Source: an uncultured bacterium
GTDB lineage: Bacteria; Patescibacteriota; Minisyncoccia; Phycocordibacterales; UBA9973
Length of the DNA: 52,708 bases
Direction: 5' to 3'
Assembly (NCBI GenBank): GCA_903838985.1
Contig: CAIMAO010000036.1
Coordinates: forward strand, 1-52,708
Part shown: positions 18,940-28,840 of the stretch, one piece after another
Layout of the letters: the number at the start of each line of letters is the position of its first letter
Numbering within the stretch: position 1 is the first letter of the stretch
Made by a program: the position numbers and the translations under genes
The notes under the pieces: model-generated
The model's database searches: none
Seen by the model: the letters and a program-made list of their open reading frames with translations, nothing else
Told to the model about the DNA's origin: nothing

Positions 18940-20517
18940 ATGTCAAACAACAACCGTAAACAACTCCATGAAAGACTTTGGTCCGCAGCAATACAGCTTC
19001 GAGCAAATTCTAGTCTCAAGCTTAATGAAATGTCAGAGCCTATTCTGGGTTTAATTTTTCTAAAATTCGCTGATGTACGATTCAAGCAAGCACAAAGAGA
19101 AATAGAAACTGATAGAAAAAATGCATCTGGAAGACAAGCTCCAGTCACGCCTGATCACTATAAATCAAAAGGTGTTTTGTTTTTGCCTGAAATATCTATT
19201 TACTCATATCTTATGAGTCTTCCAGAGAGTAAAAACATTGGCAAAGCTATAAATGATGCAATGAAAGAAATTGAAGCAAAGAATACTGACCTCTCTGGTG
19301 TATTACCACAAGACTATACCTCTCTTCATAAGACTCCGGGAGAAAATAGCAAAATACTTATTGCTCTTCTAAAAAACTTCAATCAAATTCCGGACGACAT
19401 AGAGGGCGATGCTTTTGGAGAAATTTATGAATTCTTTCTTGGTGAGTTCGCACGTTCCGAAGGTGCTAAAGGTGGAGAGTTCTTTACGCCACCATCTATA
19501 GTAAAATTATTAGTAGAAGTCATTGAACCCTACAATGGAAAGATTTTTGATCCTGCCTGCGGTAGCGGTGGCATGTTCGTGCAATCTGCAAATTTCGTAA
19601 AATCACATTCTCAAAACAAAACACAAATAATGAATGAAGTGGCTTTATATGGTCATGAGAAAGTAAGTAGCAATATTCGTACAGCAAAAATGAACTTGGC
19701 TATTCATGGCCTTTCTGGAAAAATAGCAGAAGCTAATTCTTTTTATGAAGATCCATTTAAAAGTGTAGGAAAATTCTCGTATGTTCTGGCGAACCCCCCA
19801 TTCAATGTAAAAGGCAAAGATAAACATGGCCAAATAGTAATCGATCCAGCACGTATCAAGGGTGATCCACGCTTTTCTCTTGGACTACCTATCACAGGCA
19901 AAGGTGAAATTTCAAATGCCAATTATCTTTGGATGCAAATATTCATGAGTGCTTTAGATTCAAAAGGTAGAGCAGGTTTTGTCATGGCAAACTCAGCCAG
20001 TGATGCTGGTAATGCGGAAAAAGAAATCCGCAGAAAGATGATTGATGCAGGAATGGTAGATGTGATTATTTCTGTAGGCAATAATATGTTTATGAATGCG
20101 ACTCTTTCCTGTACGCTATGGTTTTTTGATAAAAGAAAAGTAGGTACTAATAGACAAAACAAAATTCTTTTTATAAATGTTCAGGATATTTTTACAGAGA
20201 TTGATAAAGCTCATAATGAGTGGACTCCGGAGCAAATACAAGAAATTGCTTCTATTGTTCGTAGATATCGGGAGGAAAAAGGCGAAGAAAAATACAAAGA
20301 CATAAAAGGCAGATGTAAAATGGCAACTCTAAAAGAAATAGAAGCCAATGATTATTCTCTCAATCCTGGACGTTATGTTGAGATTATAGAAAAAGAAATG
20401 AGTGATGTTGATTTTGATGAACGAATGAAAGAGTTGATGGATGAATTTACTGGTCTGACTACCGAAGCGCATAAACTAGAAAAGAAAATCACAAATGATT
20501 GGAAAACTATTTTATAA
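18940..20517 (+). CDS. hsdM: Type I restriction-modification system methyltransferase subunit HsdM
   Basis: GEFFTPPSIVKLLVEVIEP, FDPACGSGGMFVQ, YVLANPPFNVKG. Confidence 0.97.
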   Translation: MSNNNRKQLHERLWSAAIQLRANSSLKLNEMSEPILGLIFLKFADVRFKQAQREIETDRKNASGRQAPVTPDHYKSKGVLFLPEISIYSYLMSLPESKNIGKAINDAMKEIEAKNTDLSGVLPQDYTSLHKTPGENSKILIALLKNFNQIPDDIEGDAFGEIYEFFLGEFARSEGAKGGEFFTPPSIVKLLVEVIEPYNGKIFDPACGSGGMFVQSANFVKSHSQNKTQIMNEVALYGHEKVSSNIRTAKMNLAIHGLSGKIAEANSFYEDPFKSVGKFSYVLANPPFNVKGKDKHGQIVIDPARIKGDPRFSLGLPITGKGEISNANYLWMQIFMSALDSKGRAGFVMANSASDAGNAEKEIRRKMIDAGMVDVIISVGNNMFMNATLSCTLWFFDKRKVGTNRQNKILFINVQDIFTEIDKAHNEWTPEQIQEIASIVRRYREEKGEEKYKDIKGRCKMATLKEIEANDYSLNPGRYVEIIEKEMSDVDFDERMKELMDEFTGLTTEAHKLEKKITNDWKTIL

Positions 20518-20519
20518 TT

Positions 20520-21698
20520 ATGCAAAAAGTAGCATTTAAAACTGAAAAAGTTAAGAACCTACTTGAAAAAGTTAAAGGTCAAAGAAAAGTTCCAAAAGGT
20601 TCTTATTTTGAACTTGGAAAATATAAAATTGTTGATCAAGGAGAGGGTTTTATAAATGGATACACTAATGATGAATCACTTTTATATAAAGGTCCGATGC
20701 CAGTAGTGGTATTTGGTGATCATACTTGTAGACTAAAGTTTTTAAAACATTCATTTTGTTTAGGAGCAGACGGAACACAATTAATGTTTACAAAAAAACT
20801 TAATCAAACATATTTTTATTATGCACTTAAAAGTTTGGATTTTAAAATAAGTGCCTATCAAAGACATTATAAATTAATAAAAGAGAAATCAATTTTATAT
20901 CCAGAAAATAAAGAAACTCAAACTCGTATTGCATCTGTGCTTTCTTCCTATGACGATCTGATTGAAAAAAACGAAAAGCGAATCAAGATATTGGGAGAAA
21001 TGGCTCAACTTCTTTATATGGAGTGGTTTGTAAAATTTAAATTCCCAGGATACGAAAAGGTTAAAATGGTTGATAGTGGCACTGACTACGGGATGATACC
21101 AGTAGGATGGAAAGTGGTAGAGATGCGTTCAGTTGCAAAAATTATTGATTGTTTGCATACAAAAAAACCAAAACAAATTGAAACTGGGAGAAACTTATTT
21201 TTACAACTAGAAAATATTTTAGATAATGGAATGATTAATTTTTCTTCAACTTATTACATAAGTGACGAAGATTATAAGAAATGGACAAGTAATATCGAAT
21301 TACGAGAGGGTGATTGTGTTGTTACTAATGTAGGTCGCATTGCAGCTTCAGCTCAAATACCTAATGGTGTAATCGCAGCTGCAGGTAGAAACATGACTGT
21401 TATACGTCCAGAAAAAATACCAGCTAGTTTTCTAATCCAGTATTTACACTCTAGACATATGGAAAAAGAAGTATCTAGAAAAACTGACGCAGGAGCAATA
21501 ATGGGAAGTTTGAATGTTAAAAATATTTACTTACTTAAGGTATTAATTCCTGATAATTCTCTACTTGAAAATTATTCAAATTTAGTATCTATATGGAGAA
21601 ATGAAGCAAACACTCTTCATAAAGATAATTTTATCTTATCCCAAACCCGAGACCTTTTAATTCCACAATTAGTCACTGGAAAACGAGAATTGAAGTAA
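20520..21698 (+). CDS. hsdS: Type I restriction-modification specificity subunit HsdS
   Basis: Two TRD halves, ENKETQTRIASVLSSYDDLIEKNEKRIKILGEMAQLLYMEWF, DLLIPQLVTGKREL; start moved to ATG 20520. Confidence 0.93.
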   Translation: MQKVAFKTEKVKNLLEKVKGQRKVPKGSYFELGKYKIVDQGEGFINGYTNDESLLYKGPMPVVVFGDHTCRLKFLKHSFCLGADGTQLMFTKKLNQTYFYYALKSLDFKISAYQRHYKLIKEKSILYPENKETQTRIASVLSSYDDLIEKNEKRIKILGEMAQLLYMEWFVKFKFPGYEKVKMVDSGTDYGMIPVGWKVVEMRSVAKIIDCLHTKKPKQIETGRNLFLQLENILDNGMINFSSTYYISDEDYKKWTSNIELREGDCVVTNVGRIAASAQIPNGVIAAAGRNMTVIRPEKIPASFLIQYLHSRHMEKEVSRKTDAGAIMGSLNVKNIYLLKVLIPDNSLLENYSNLVSIWRNEANTLHKDNFILSQTRDLLIPQLVTGKRELK

Positions 21699-21706
21699 AA
21701 AATAAT

Positions 21707-22414
21707 ATGTCAAACAATAATTTTAAATGTAAATACTGTTCACACCATTCAACGATTACAAGTCCCGACCAATTTTCGCACTGGGAACAGATTGTTATAA
21801 ACGAATCAAAGCACGGATCAATTGGATTTCACTTGTATGCGATTACTTGTCCAAACCCCGATTGTAAAAAATTAACGCTAAAAGTATTATTGACCGACGC
21901 TGTTAGAAATCAAAGCACTGATTGGAATTGGAAAGCTAAACAAGTTCATCAGGAATGGCAATTACTTCCAGAATCAGAGGCGATAGTACTTCCTGAATAT
22001 ATACCGGAACCTGTACAGCAAGATTATTATGAAGCTTGTCGGATTAGGGATTTGAGTCCAAAGGCATCAGCAACTCTAGCTAGGAGATGTCTACAGGGAA
22101 TGATCAGAGATTTTTTCGGTATCAGTAAAAATAGATTAAAAGATGAGATTGATGCTATAGAAGATAAGGTAGAAGCCGATGTTTTCGCTGCTATTGATGC
22201 CGTACGAAATGTTGGAAATATTGGTGCTCACATGGAAAAAGACATCAACTTGATTATTGACGTAGAACCAAATGAAGAGAAATTGTTGATTGAATTGATC
22301 GAACAACTTGTTGAAGATTGGTATGTTTCCAGAAAAGGAAAACAAGATCGTCTATCAAAAATTACAGCACTCGCTAAATCAAAAGAAGATCAGAAGAAAA
22401 ATGAAGCAAATTAA
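21707..22414 (+). CDS. DUF4145-domain protein
   Basis: YYEACRIRDLSPKASATLARRCLQGMIRDFFG...AVRNVGNIGAH. Confidence 0.75.
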   Translation: MSNNNFKCKYCSHHSTITSPDQFSHWEQIVINESKHGSIGFHLYAITCPNPDCKKLTLKVLLTDAVRNQSTDWNWKAKQVHQEWQLLPESEAIVLPEYIPEPVQQDYYEACRIRDLSPKASATLARRCLQGMIRDFFGISKNRLKDEIDAIEDKVEADVFAAIDAVRNVGNIGAHMEKDINLIIDVEPNEEKLLIELIEQLVEDWYVSRKGKQDRLSKITALAKSKEDQKKNEAN

Positions 22415-22417
22415 TTT

Positions 22418-23566
22418 ATGAAAAATTTAAATAAAATACATATTAAGAATAAGACTTTTGAAATAGATGTATTTTTATTTGATGATGTTTTAAGTAATTT
22501 AAAAAATAAGAAAAATAAGAAAAGTGGAGAGACCCATTTATCATTATTGCAATCAGGTAGAATAGCTAGAGGACTTAAACACTTACTACAGACACTGCAA
22601 GCAAAGGATAAAAATAAAAAAATTGTTCTTTTCACAAATGAAACAAAAACTGACGATGATTGCTGGTATATAAATCTGGATGAATATTCTGGTATTGTTA
22701 CAGGAAGATTTTACTCATTATATAGAGAAACTGGATTAGATGGAGCTTCTTTTTATCTTAACCAAAAAATTCCTGAACATTTTGATTATATTAAAAATAA
22801 AGTTAGTGAAAATCAATTAAAAAAAATTGGTTCTAATTTACCACAAACATTAGAAGATTTAGAAAAAAAAGCTAAAAACAAAAAAGTAATTTTAAAACAT
22901 ACTGCTGAATCTATAAAAAATTTAAAAGATCAAAAAGATGAATTAGCAAAATCAATTAATGAATTGAAAACTATACAGAATGAATCTACCTCAGCTGTGA
23001 TGAGGGTAAGTCTCAATCAATTAGACGAAAGACTTACTGGAGAGAAAAAATACAAAGAAACGAGTGGAAAAAATAATTGGCAAGACTGGATAAAAGAAAA
23101 TTCATGGATGATGGGTGTTAATTATCAGGAACCTATTGAAAAAACAAAAATTGGGTTTGATAATATACCTGATTATATGTTTCCAACTATTGATGGGTTT
23201 TTAGATCTTGTTGAAATAAAACTGCCTCAACATGAATGTATAAAAGAAGATGAACATCACCCTGGTTCGTTTATGTGGTCAGGAAAAACAAGCGAAGCAA
23301 TCGGGCAAGTTGTAAATTATTTATCTGAAATAGACAAAAATCACTACCAAATACAGGAAAGGATAAAAGAAAAATATAATATAGATTTAATTGCTATAAA
23401 ACCTAGATCATATATTATTGTTGGAAATTCTAATAATTGGGAACCAAAATTTAAAAAAGCTCTTAGAAAGTTAAATTACTCTCTACACGGAATAGAAGTA
23501 CTAACATACTATGATCTAAAATTAAGAGGAGAACAGATAGTTAAAATTTACGAGAAAAAATCATGA
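22418..23566 (+). CDS. Shedu-like nuclease (DUF4263)
   Basis: NWQDWIKENSWMMGVNYQEPIEKTKIG..NIPDYMFPTIDGFLDLVEIKLP...EAIGQVVNYLSEIDKN, the DUF4263/SduA C-terminal pattern. Confidence 0.75.
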   Translation: MKNLNKIHIKNKTFEIDVFLFDDVLSNLKNKKNKKSGETHLSLLQSGRIARGLKHLLQTLQAKDKNKKIVLFTNETKTDDDCWYINLDEYSGIVTGRFYSLYRETGLDGASFYLNQKIPEHFDYIKNKVSENQLKKIGSNLPQTLEDLEKKAKNKKVILKHTAESIKNLKDQKDELAKSINELKTIQNESTSAVMRVSLNQLDERLTGEKKYKETSGKNNWQDWIKENSWMMGVNYQEPIEKTKIGFDNIPDYMFPTIDGFLDLVEIKLPQHECIKEDEHHPGSFMWSGKTSEAIGQVVNYLSEIDKNHYQIQERIKEKYNIDLIAIKPRSYIIVGNSNNWEPKFKKALRKLNYSLHGIEVLTYYDLKLRGEQIVKIYEKKS

Positions 23567-26500
23567 ACCCATTTAATGAAGACAATTTGGTAGAAAAGAC
23601 AGTCATCAAACTCATAAAGGAAATATGGGGTGATTCGAAGTGTCATATCAATGCATACAAAGACGAAGACGATTTGTTACTTGGACGAGACAATCAAGGT
23701 GAAGTGGTACTAAAAAAGTATTTATTGCCAGCATTACAGAAAATAAATCCCACCTTACCGGATGATGCACTAGCGCAAGCGATTGATGCTATTACTCGCG
23801 ATAGATCCAATTTGAGCTTAGTAAAAGCCAATCAAGAGGTTTATAAGCTCTTGCGTGATGGTGTAAATGTAAATGTTATACAAAGTAACGGAGATACGAC
23901 AAGCGAACGTGCGCGATTCTTTGATTTTGAAAAAGTAGAAAATAATGATTTTTTAATAGTGTCCCAATTGTGGGTAGTTGGAGAAATGTATCCTCGTCGC
24001 CCAGATATAGTGCTTTTTGTGAATGGTATACCTATTGTTTTATTTGAACTAAAAGCTTCACACAAAAGTTTAGTGGATGCATATCACGATAATTTGCGAG
24101 ATTATAAAGACACAATACCAAAACTGTTTTGGTATAACATGGGAATTATTATTAGCAATGGAATAGAAAACAAATTCGGCTCACTGACTGCTCCATTTGA
24201 ATTTTTTAATGAATGGAAGAAAATTGAAAAAGAAGAAGACAAGCCAAAAACTCATTTATCTACAATCCTTCATGGAATATGCAACAAAACACGACTACTG
24301 GATATTTTTGAAAACTTTATTTTATTTGAAGAATCAAAAGGTGGAATAAAAAAGATTGTTCCACGATACTTCCAATATCTAGGTGTAAATCTTGCTTTTA
24401 ACAATGTAGTGCGTCGCAAAGACTTGGATGGAAAGCTCGGTGTTTTTTGGCATACACAAGGCTCGGGCAAATCGTACTCTATGGTATGGCTCTCACAAAA
24501 AGTCTTGCGTAAAGTTACCGGTAATTTTACTTTCGTAATTGTGACAGATAGGACACAGCTAGATGGGCAAGCATATGACAACTTTGCCAATGTTGGAGTC
24601 ATCAACGAGACAGAGGTCCATGCTGAAAGCATTTCACATCTAAAAGAATTATTAGCACAAGATCATCGTCAGATTTTTACTACTATTCAAAAGTTTCAAG
24701 ATATTTCCGGTCCTATTTCAGAGCGTGAAGATATAATTGTGATGACCGATGAAGCACATAGAACACAATATGACCGTATGGCTTTGAATATGCGCAAAGC
24801 TTTACCAAAAGCATCGTTTATTGGATTCACCGGTACACCCCTTATGGCAGATGGTGAAGCTGAAACAGTAAAAACTTTTGGTACTTATGTATCAAAATAT
24901 AATTTCAGCGATTCAGTGCGTGATGGTGCTACTGTGCCCTTGTATTATGAAAATCGAGTGCCACGACTAAAAAATGTTAATGCCGATCTTGAGCAACAAC
25001 TGGGGCAATTGATGGATAAATATGATCTTGATGAAGATGAAGAAGAAAAATTGGAACGGGAGTATTCTAATTTTTATGAAATTATTACCCGAGAAGACAG
25101 ACTTGATACTATCGCTCGTGACATTGTGGAGCATTATGTAGGGCGAGGTTATGATGGAAAGGCAATGGTAGTTTCTATTGATAAGAAAACTACTTTCAGA
25201 ATGTATGACAAAGTAAAAAAAGAATGGGACCGTTATATAGCAAAACTCCGAATGGATCTTTCTCGTACCACAAACGAATACGAACATGAAAAGATTTTAG
25301 TAAAATTAGAACAACACGAAAAAGTAGATATGGCAGTAATGGTGAGCTTGGGTGGTAATCAAAATGAAATTGCTGATATGGCAGAATTCGGAATTGATGT
25401 ATTACCAATTCGTGAAAGAATTATTAAAGGAAATTTAGAAGAAGAATTCAAAAAGCCAAACAGCAACCTACGTATTATTTTTGTGTGTGCCATGTGGATG
25501 ACCGGCTTTGATGTGCCTAATCTTTCTACTTTATATTTAGACAAGCCATTAAAAAATCATACTTTAATGCAAACTATTGCTCGCGCAAACCGTGTAGCTG
25601 ACGAAGGCAAGAAGAATGGGTTAATTGTAGATTACATCGGTGTGTTCAAGAACATTGAGCGTGCCTTAGCATTATATGCGGCCAATGGAGTAGATGAAGA
25701 CGATATAATCAAAAGCAAAGACGAGCTTTTGAATGATTTAAAACACTCACTCAAAAAAGTAAAAGAATTTTTGAAAGTTGAAGAGATAGAATTAGATCCT
25801 CTACTCGAAGCTCCAAGTGAACAAAAATTATTACTCTTAGAAAAATATGCCAACACAATAATAGACCAGCAAGAAAAGAAAAAGGAGTTTTTAAATCTTG
25901 CAAGCGATTTACAAGGTGTTTATCGTTCAGTACTACCCGATCCAAATGCAGAAGATTACTACAAAGAAGTGACAGCTATCCGTGTATTAGCTTCACGTAT
26001 TCGTGATGTAGGGTCACAAAGCATAGATGTTTCTCAAGTAAAAAAAGATTTGGAAGATTTGCTCGATAAGTCAATTCAGACCGGTGAATATATCATTTCT
26101 GTACATAAAAAGATAAAAGACTTGAGCGTCCTTGATGCTGATGCATTGCATACTTTTTTTGCAGGTTTAGACAATAAAAATCTACAAGTAGAAGCAATGT
26201 CGGCTGAACTTGAACAAAAAATAACGGAAATGGTAAAGAGAAACAAAAAGCGCGCAAAATTTATGGAAAGACTTGTGTCGCTGTTACAAGAATATAATAC
26301 TGGTGCTCACGACGTGGACCAGCTATTTGATGACCTTGTTTCGCTTGCAAAAGATCTGAGTGAAGAAGAGCAAAGATCGGTAAAAGAGAATTTGAGTGAA
26401 GACGAATTAGCAATTTTTGACTTGTTAGTGAAAGAAAATTTGAATCCAGAAGAAGTGGCCAGTATTAAAGGGGCAACACACGAATTACTAATAAACCTTA

Positions 26501-26694
26501 AACCATTACTTGTACCGCACTGGAGGGACTTTGAAACAAACCGTGCTGGAGTAAAGATCGCTATATCAGATTTATTATTTACAAAATTACCAGAGCCAAC
26601 TTATACAGAAAAAGAATGTGAGCTAAAAGGATTTGAAATTTATAATTTTGTTTATGAACATTTCCAAGACGTAGGTAGATTGGATTATGCTTAA
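23563..26694 (+). CDS. hsdR: Type I restriction endonuclease subunit HsdR
   Basis: PD-(D/E)XK N-terminus (RRPDIVLFVNGIPIVLFELK), Walker A FWHTQGSGKSYSM, DEAH (IVMTDEAHRTQ), helicase motifs. Confidence 0.97.
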   Translation: MNPFNEDNLVEKTVIKLIKEIWGDSKCHINAYKDEDDLLLGRDNQGEVVLKKYLLPALQKINPTLPDDALAQAIDAITRDRSNLSLVKANQEVYKLLRDGVNVNVIQSNGDTTSERARFFDFEKVENNDFLIVSQLWVVGEMYPRRPDIVLFVNGIPIVLFELKASHKSLVDAYHDNLRDYKDTIPKLFWYNMGIIISNGIENKFGSLTAPFEFFNEWKKIEKEEDKPKTHLSTILHGICNKTRLLDIFENFILFEESKGGIKKIVPRYFQYLGVNLAFNNVVRRKDLDGKLGVFWHTQGSGKSYSMVWLSQKVLRKVTGNFTFVIVTDRTQLDGQAYDNFANVGVINETEVHAESISHLKELLAQDHRQIFTTIQKFQDISGPISEREDIIVMTDEAHRTQYDRMALNMRKALPKASFIGFTGTPLMADGEAETVKTFGTYVSKYNFSDSVRDGATVPLYYENRVPRLKNVNADLEQQLGQLMDKYDLDEDEEEKLEREYSNFYEIITREDRLDTIARDIVEHYVGRGYDGKAMVVSIDKKTTFRMYDKVKKEWDRYIAKLRMDLSRTTNEYEHEKILVKLEQHEKVDMAVMVSLGGNQNEIADMAEFGIDVLPIRERIIKGNLEEEFKKPNSNLRIIFVCAMWMTGFDVPNLSTLYLDKPLKNHTLMQTIARANRVADEGKKNGLIVDYIGVFKNIERALALYAANGVDEDDIIKSKDELLNDLKHSLKKVKEFLKVEEIELDPLLEAPSEQKLLLLEKYANTIIDQQEKKKEFLNLASDLQGVYRSVLPDPNAEDYYKEVTAIRVLASRIRDVGSQSIDVSQVKKDLEDLLDKSIQTGEYIISVHKKIKDLSVLDADALHTFFAGLDNKNLQVEAMSAELEQKITEMVKRNKKRAKFMERLVSLLQEYNTGAHDVDQLFDDLVSLAKDLSEEEQRSVKENLSEDELAIFDLLVKENLNPEEVASIKGATHELLINLKPLLVPHWRDFETNRAGVKIAISDLLFTKLPEPTYTEKECELKGFEIYNFVYEHFQDVGRLDYA

Positions 26695-26703
26695 TGAATA
26701 ATT

Positions 26704-27045
26704 ATGGAAAATAAAGATCTAGAAAAAATAATAAGTAAAAACAAGTTGGTTGGAAAAATTCACTTCGCAATTATTTTAGTAGATAAAAATATAATGTTTC
26801 GTGTTTTTCCTTTGTATATAAGATATTCAAAAAATGACAAGGTAATAGCTATTTTATTTTTTAGTGGTAAATTTGTAAACTCAGGTGAGTTAGTCATGGG
26901 ACTAAATTTAGATAAAAAACCCAAACTAACAGGATTTAAGGATGCTAAATTTATGAAGGATTCTAATCTAACTTATAGTTACATTTTTAAAGAAACAGCA
27001 GTTTCTAATAATTTTATTTCTAAAATAATTAAATTAATTAAATAA
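26704..27045 (+). CDS. Uncharacterised 113-aa protein in the R-M operon
   Basis: Tightly spaced ORF; no recognised motif. Confidence 0.5.
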   Translation: MENKDLEKIISKNKLVGKIHFAIILVDKNIMFRVFPLYIRYSKNDKVIAILFFSGKFVNSGELVMGLNLDKKPKLTGFKDAKFMKDSNLTYSYIFKETAVSNNFISKIIKLIK

Positions 27046-27049
27046 TTTT

Positions 27050-27805
27050 ATGTCTGAATACTACAAACCAAATAGAGGATCAGCTTGGAATTATGGAGGC
27101 AAACAATGGAAACTGAGTCGTTCCAAAATTGATTTGTTTTTACAGTGCCCTCGATGTTTTTATATAGACAACAAACTAGGTACAAAGCGTGTACCAGGGT
27201 TTCCTTTTAATATAAACACTGCCGTTGATACATTGTTAAAAAAAGAATTTGATATTCATCGTGCAAAGGGAGAACAACACCCGTTACAGAAAGAATACAA
27301 GATAGATGCTAAGCCTGCACCTCATGAAGAACTAGATGAGTGGAGGAGAAATTTTGGAGGTATCAGACACGAACATGAAGCAACTGGATTGATAGTCACT
27401 GGTGCAATTGATGACTTATGGATAAATAGCAAAGGAGAATATATTGTTGTGGATTATAAAGCAACTGCTGGTGAAAATGCTATTAAAGAACTTAGCGACG
27501 AAAAAGAACATCACAAGGGATATAAGCGACAAATGGAAGTTTATCAATGGCTACTTCGGCAGAATGGTTTGAAAGTTTCTGATATTGGGTATTTTGTTTA
27601 TTGTACAGGAACAACAGATCGAGAGGCTTTTGATAAAAAAATTGATTTTGATGTAAATCTTATTGAATATAAAGGAAAGGATTCCTGGGTAGAAAAAACT
27701 TTATTCAAAATTAAAGAATGTTTAGAGAAAGACACTATCCCAAAGACAGGAAAAGACTGTGATTGGTGTGCCTATTGGAACGCTAGAAAGGAATTGGAAA
27801 AATAA
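27050..27805 (+). CDS. PD-(D/E)XK (Cas4/RecB-like) nuclease with probable Fe-S Cys cluster
   Basis: SRSKIDLFLQCPRCFYID, GAIDDLWIN...YIVVDYKATA, GYKRQMEVYQWLL, CDWCAYW. Confidence 0.85.
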   Translation: MSEYYKPNRGSAWNYGGKQWKLSRSKIDLFLQCPRCFYIDNKLGTKRVPGFPFNINTAVDTLLKKEFDIHRAKGEQHPLQKEYKIDAKPAPHEELDEWRRNFGGIRHEHEATGLIVTGAIDDLWINSKGEYIVVDYKATAGENAIKELSDEKEHHKGYKRQMEVYQWLLRQNGLKVSDIGYFVYCTGTTDREAFDKKIDFDVNLIEYKGKDSWVEKTLFKIKECLEKDTIPKTGKDCDWCAYWNARKELEK

Positions 27806-27807
27806 TT

Positions 27808-28428
27808 ATGAAAAATAAAGAGGAAATGTTAAAAACATTTAAAGAAAATATATCTATAAATAAAATCTTTACAGATGAAAGCACCATTGATATTCCAAAG
27901 GATCGTTCAGACTTTATTTCTTATGTTGAGTTTATAAAATATTTTAGTGATTTAAAAACAATTACAAAGCATAATGTAATTATTGGAATTAATTTTACTT
28001 ATGGCTGGATGCCAACAATTTTTGACTTTCGATCTAATGATATAGAGTTAGTAACAAATATCTTAAATAAAGCAAAACTTGGAAAAATTCCACATGAAAA
28101 CGAATTAGAAATACTTAGGAAATGTTTTAATAATTCACTAGTTGGAACATCTAAGCTTTTACATTTTATAAATCCTAACATCTTTGCAATATGGGATAGT
28201 CGTGTTTTTCGTTATTTAACAAATCAAGAACCCCATTCTTATAGATTAGATAATTGTAAATCTTATTTAGATTATCTTGAATTTCTTAAATACTTAACAG
28301 AGCAACTAGAATATAATAGAATTCATAATTCTATTATTAAAAAAATTGGATATGAAATGACTAAATTTAGAACAGTTGAATTAATTATGTATTTAAAAGG
28401 GAGTAAAGATAATAGTTTAATAAAATAA
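27808..28428 (+). CDS. Uncharacterised defence-operon protein (206 aa)
   Basis: Tightly coupled ORF; GTSKLLHFINPNIFAIWDSRVFRYL motif, family not identified. Confidence 0.5.
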   Translation: MKNKEEMLKTFKENISINKIFTDESTIDIPKDRSDFISYVEFIKYFSDLKTITKHNVIIGINFTYGWMPTIFDFRSNDIELVTNILNKAKLGKIPHENELEILRKCFNNSLVGTSKLLHFINPNIFAIWDSRVFRYLTNQEPHSYRLDNCKSYLDYLEFLKYLTEQLEYNRIHNSIIKKIGYEMTKFRTVELIMYLKGSKDNSLIK

Positions 28429-28431
28429 TTT

Positions 28432-28563
28432 ATGGATGAAGAAACTTTTGAAATAGCTAAAGATAATGATTTAAGCTTTGAAGAGGCAGAACAGCTTCAA
28501 GAAGTTATTGACGATACAGGACTTGATGCGGAAGATGCATTAGAAATTTCGCAAGATTTATAA
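28432..28563 (+). CDS. 43-aa very acidic microprotein, copy 1
   Basis: MDEETFEIAKDNDLSFEEAEQLQEVIDDTGLDAEDALEISQDL; paralogue at 32549. Confidence 0.7.
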   Translation: MDEETFEIAKDNDLSFEEAEQLQEVIDDTGLDAEDALEISQDL

Positions 28564-28610
28564 TAATATAGCTGTTGATAACTCGACTACACAAATTTTA
28601 TGATCTAAGC

Positions 28611-28840
28611 TAGGATGGCAGAACCTCTAAAAAAGAGGTATAATTTCTTTACAAATTAATAGACGACCTAACCCCTTAGAATTTCTAAGGATATGGTCGA
28701 AAGTCCTATCAAGCGTAAAAACCCCGTCATGGGTTCGCTTGATAGGCCATATTGGGAAACCAATATGAGAGGCTTCGGTCTCTGCCCGTGATGGGATTTT
28801 GCGTCTCTATCGGTAATTATTAAGACCTATCAAGTACCTT
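28611..28840 (+). ncRNA. Strongly structured non-coding RNA or leader upstream of the 28841 ORF
   Basis: Hairpins ACCTCT/AGAGGT, CCTTAG/CTAAGG, 11-bp CCTATCAAGCG/CGCTTGATAGG, CATATTGG-GAAA-CCAATATG, AGAGGC-TTCG-GTCTCT; candidate promoter TTGATA-N18-TATGAT at 28575-28604. Confidence 0.6.

Noticed and set aside
17493-21698. hsdS phase-variation system driven by the serine recombinase
   Set aside because: Single hsdS, and no inverted partial hsdS copies or recombination repeats seen
24270-25945. Several antisense ORFs inside hsdR
   Set aside because: Shadow ORFs opposite a clear conserved gene, no motifs
28611-28665. Leader peptide MAEPLKKRYNFFTN or tmRNA-like tag
   Set aside because: Only a 14-codon ORF with no clear SD, and no alanine-tRNA-like ends for tmRNA
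28561-28840. Group I intron, since GACC...P8-like hairpin...GATATGGTC resembles P7/P8 and AAGATATAGTC
   Set aside because: No convincing P3-P6 core or conserved P/Q segments upstream and no interrupted gene; resemblance limited to a few bases
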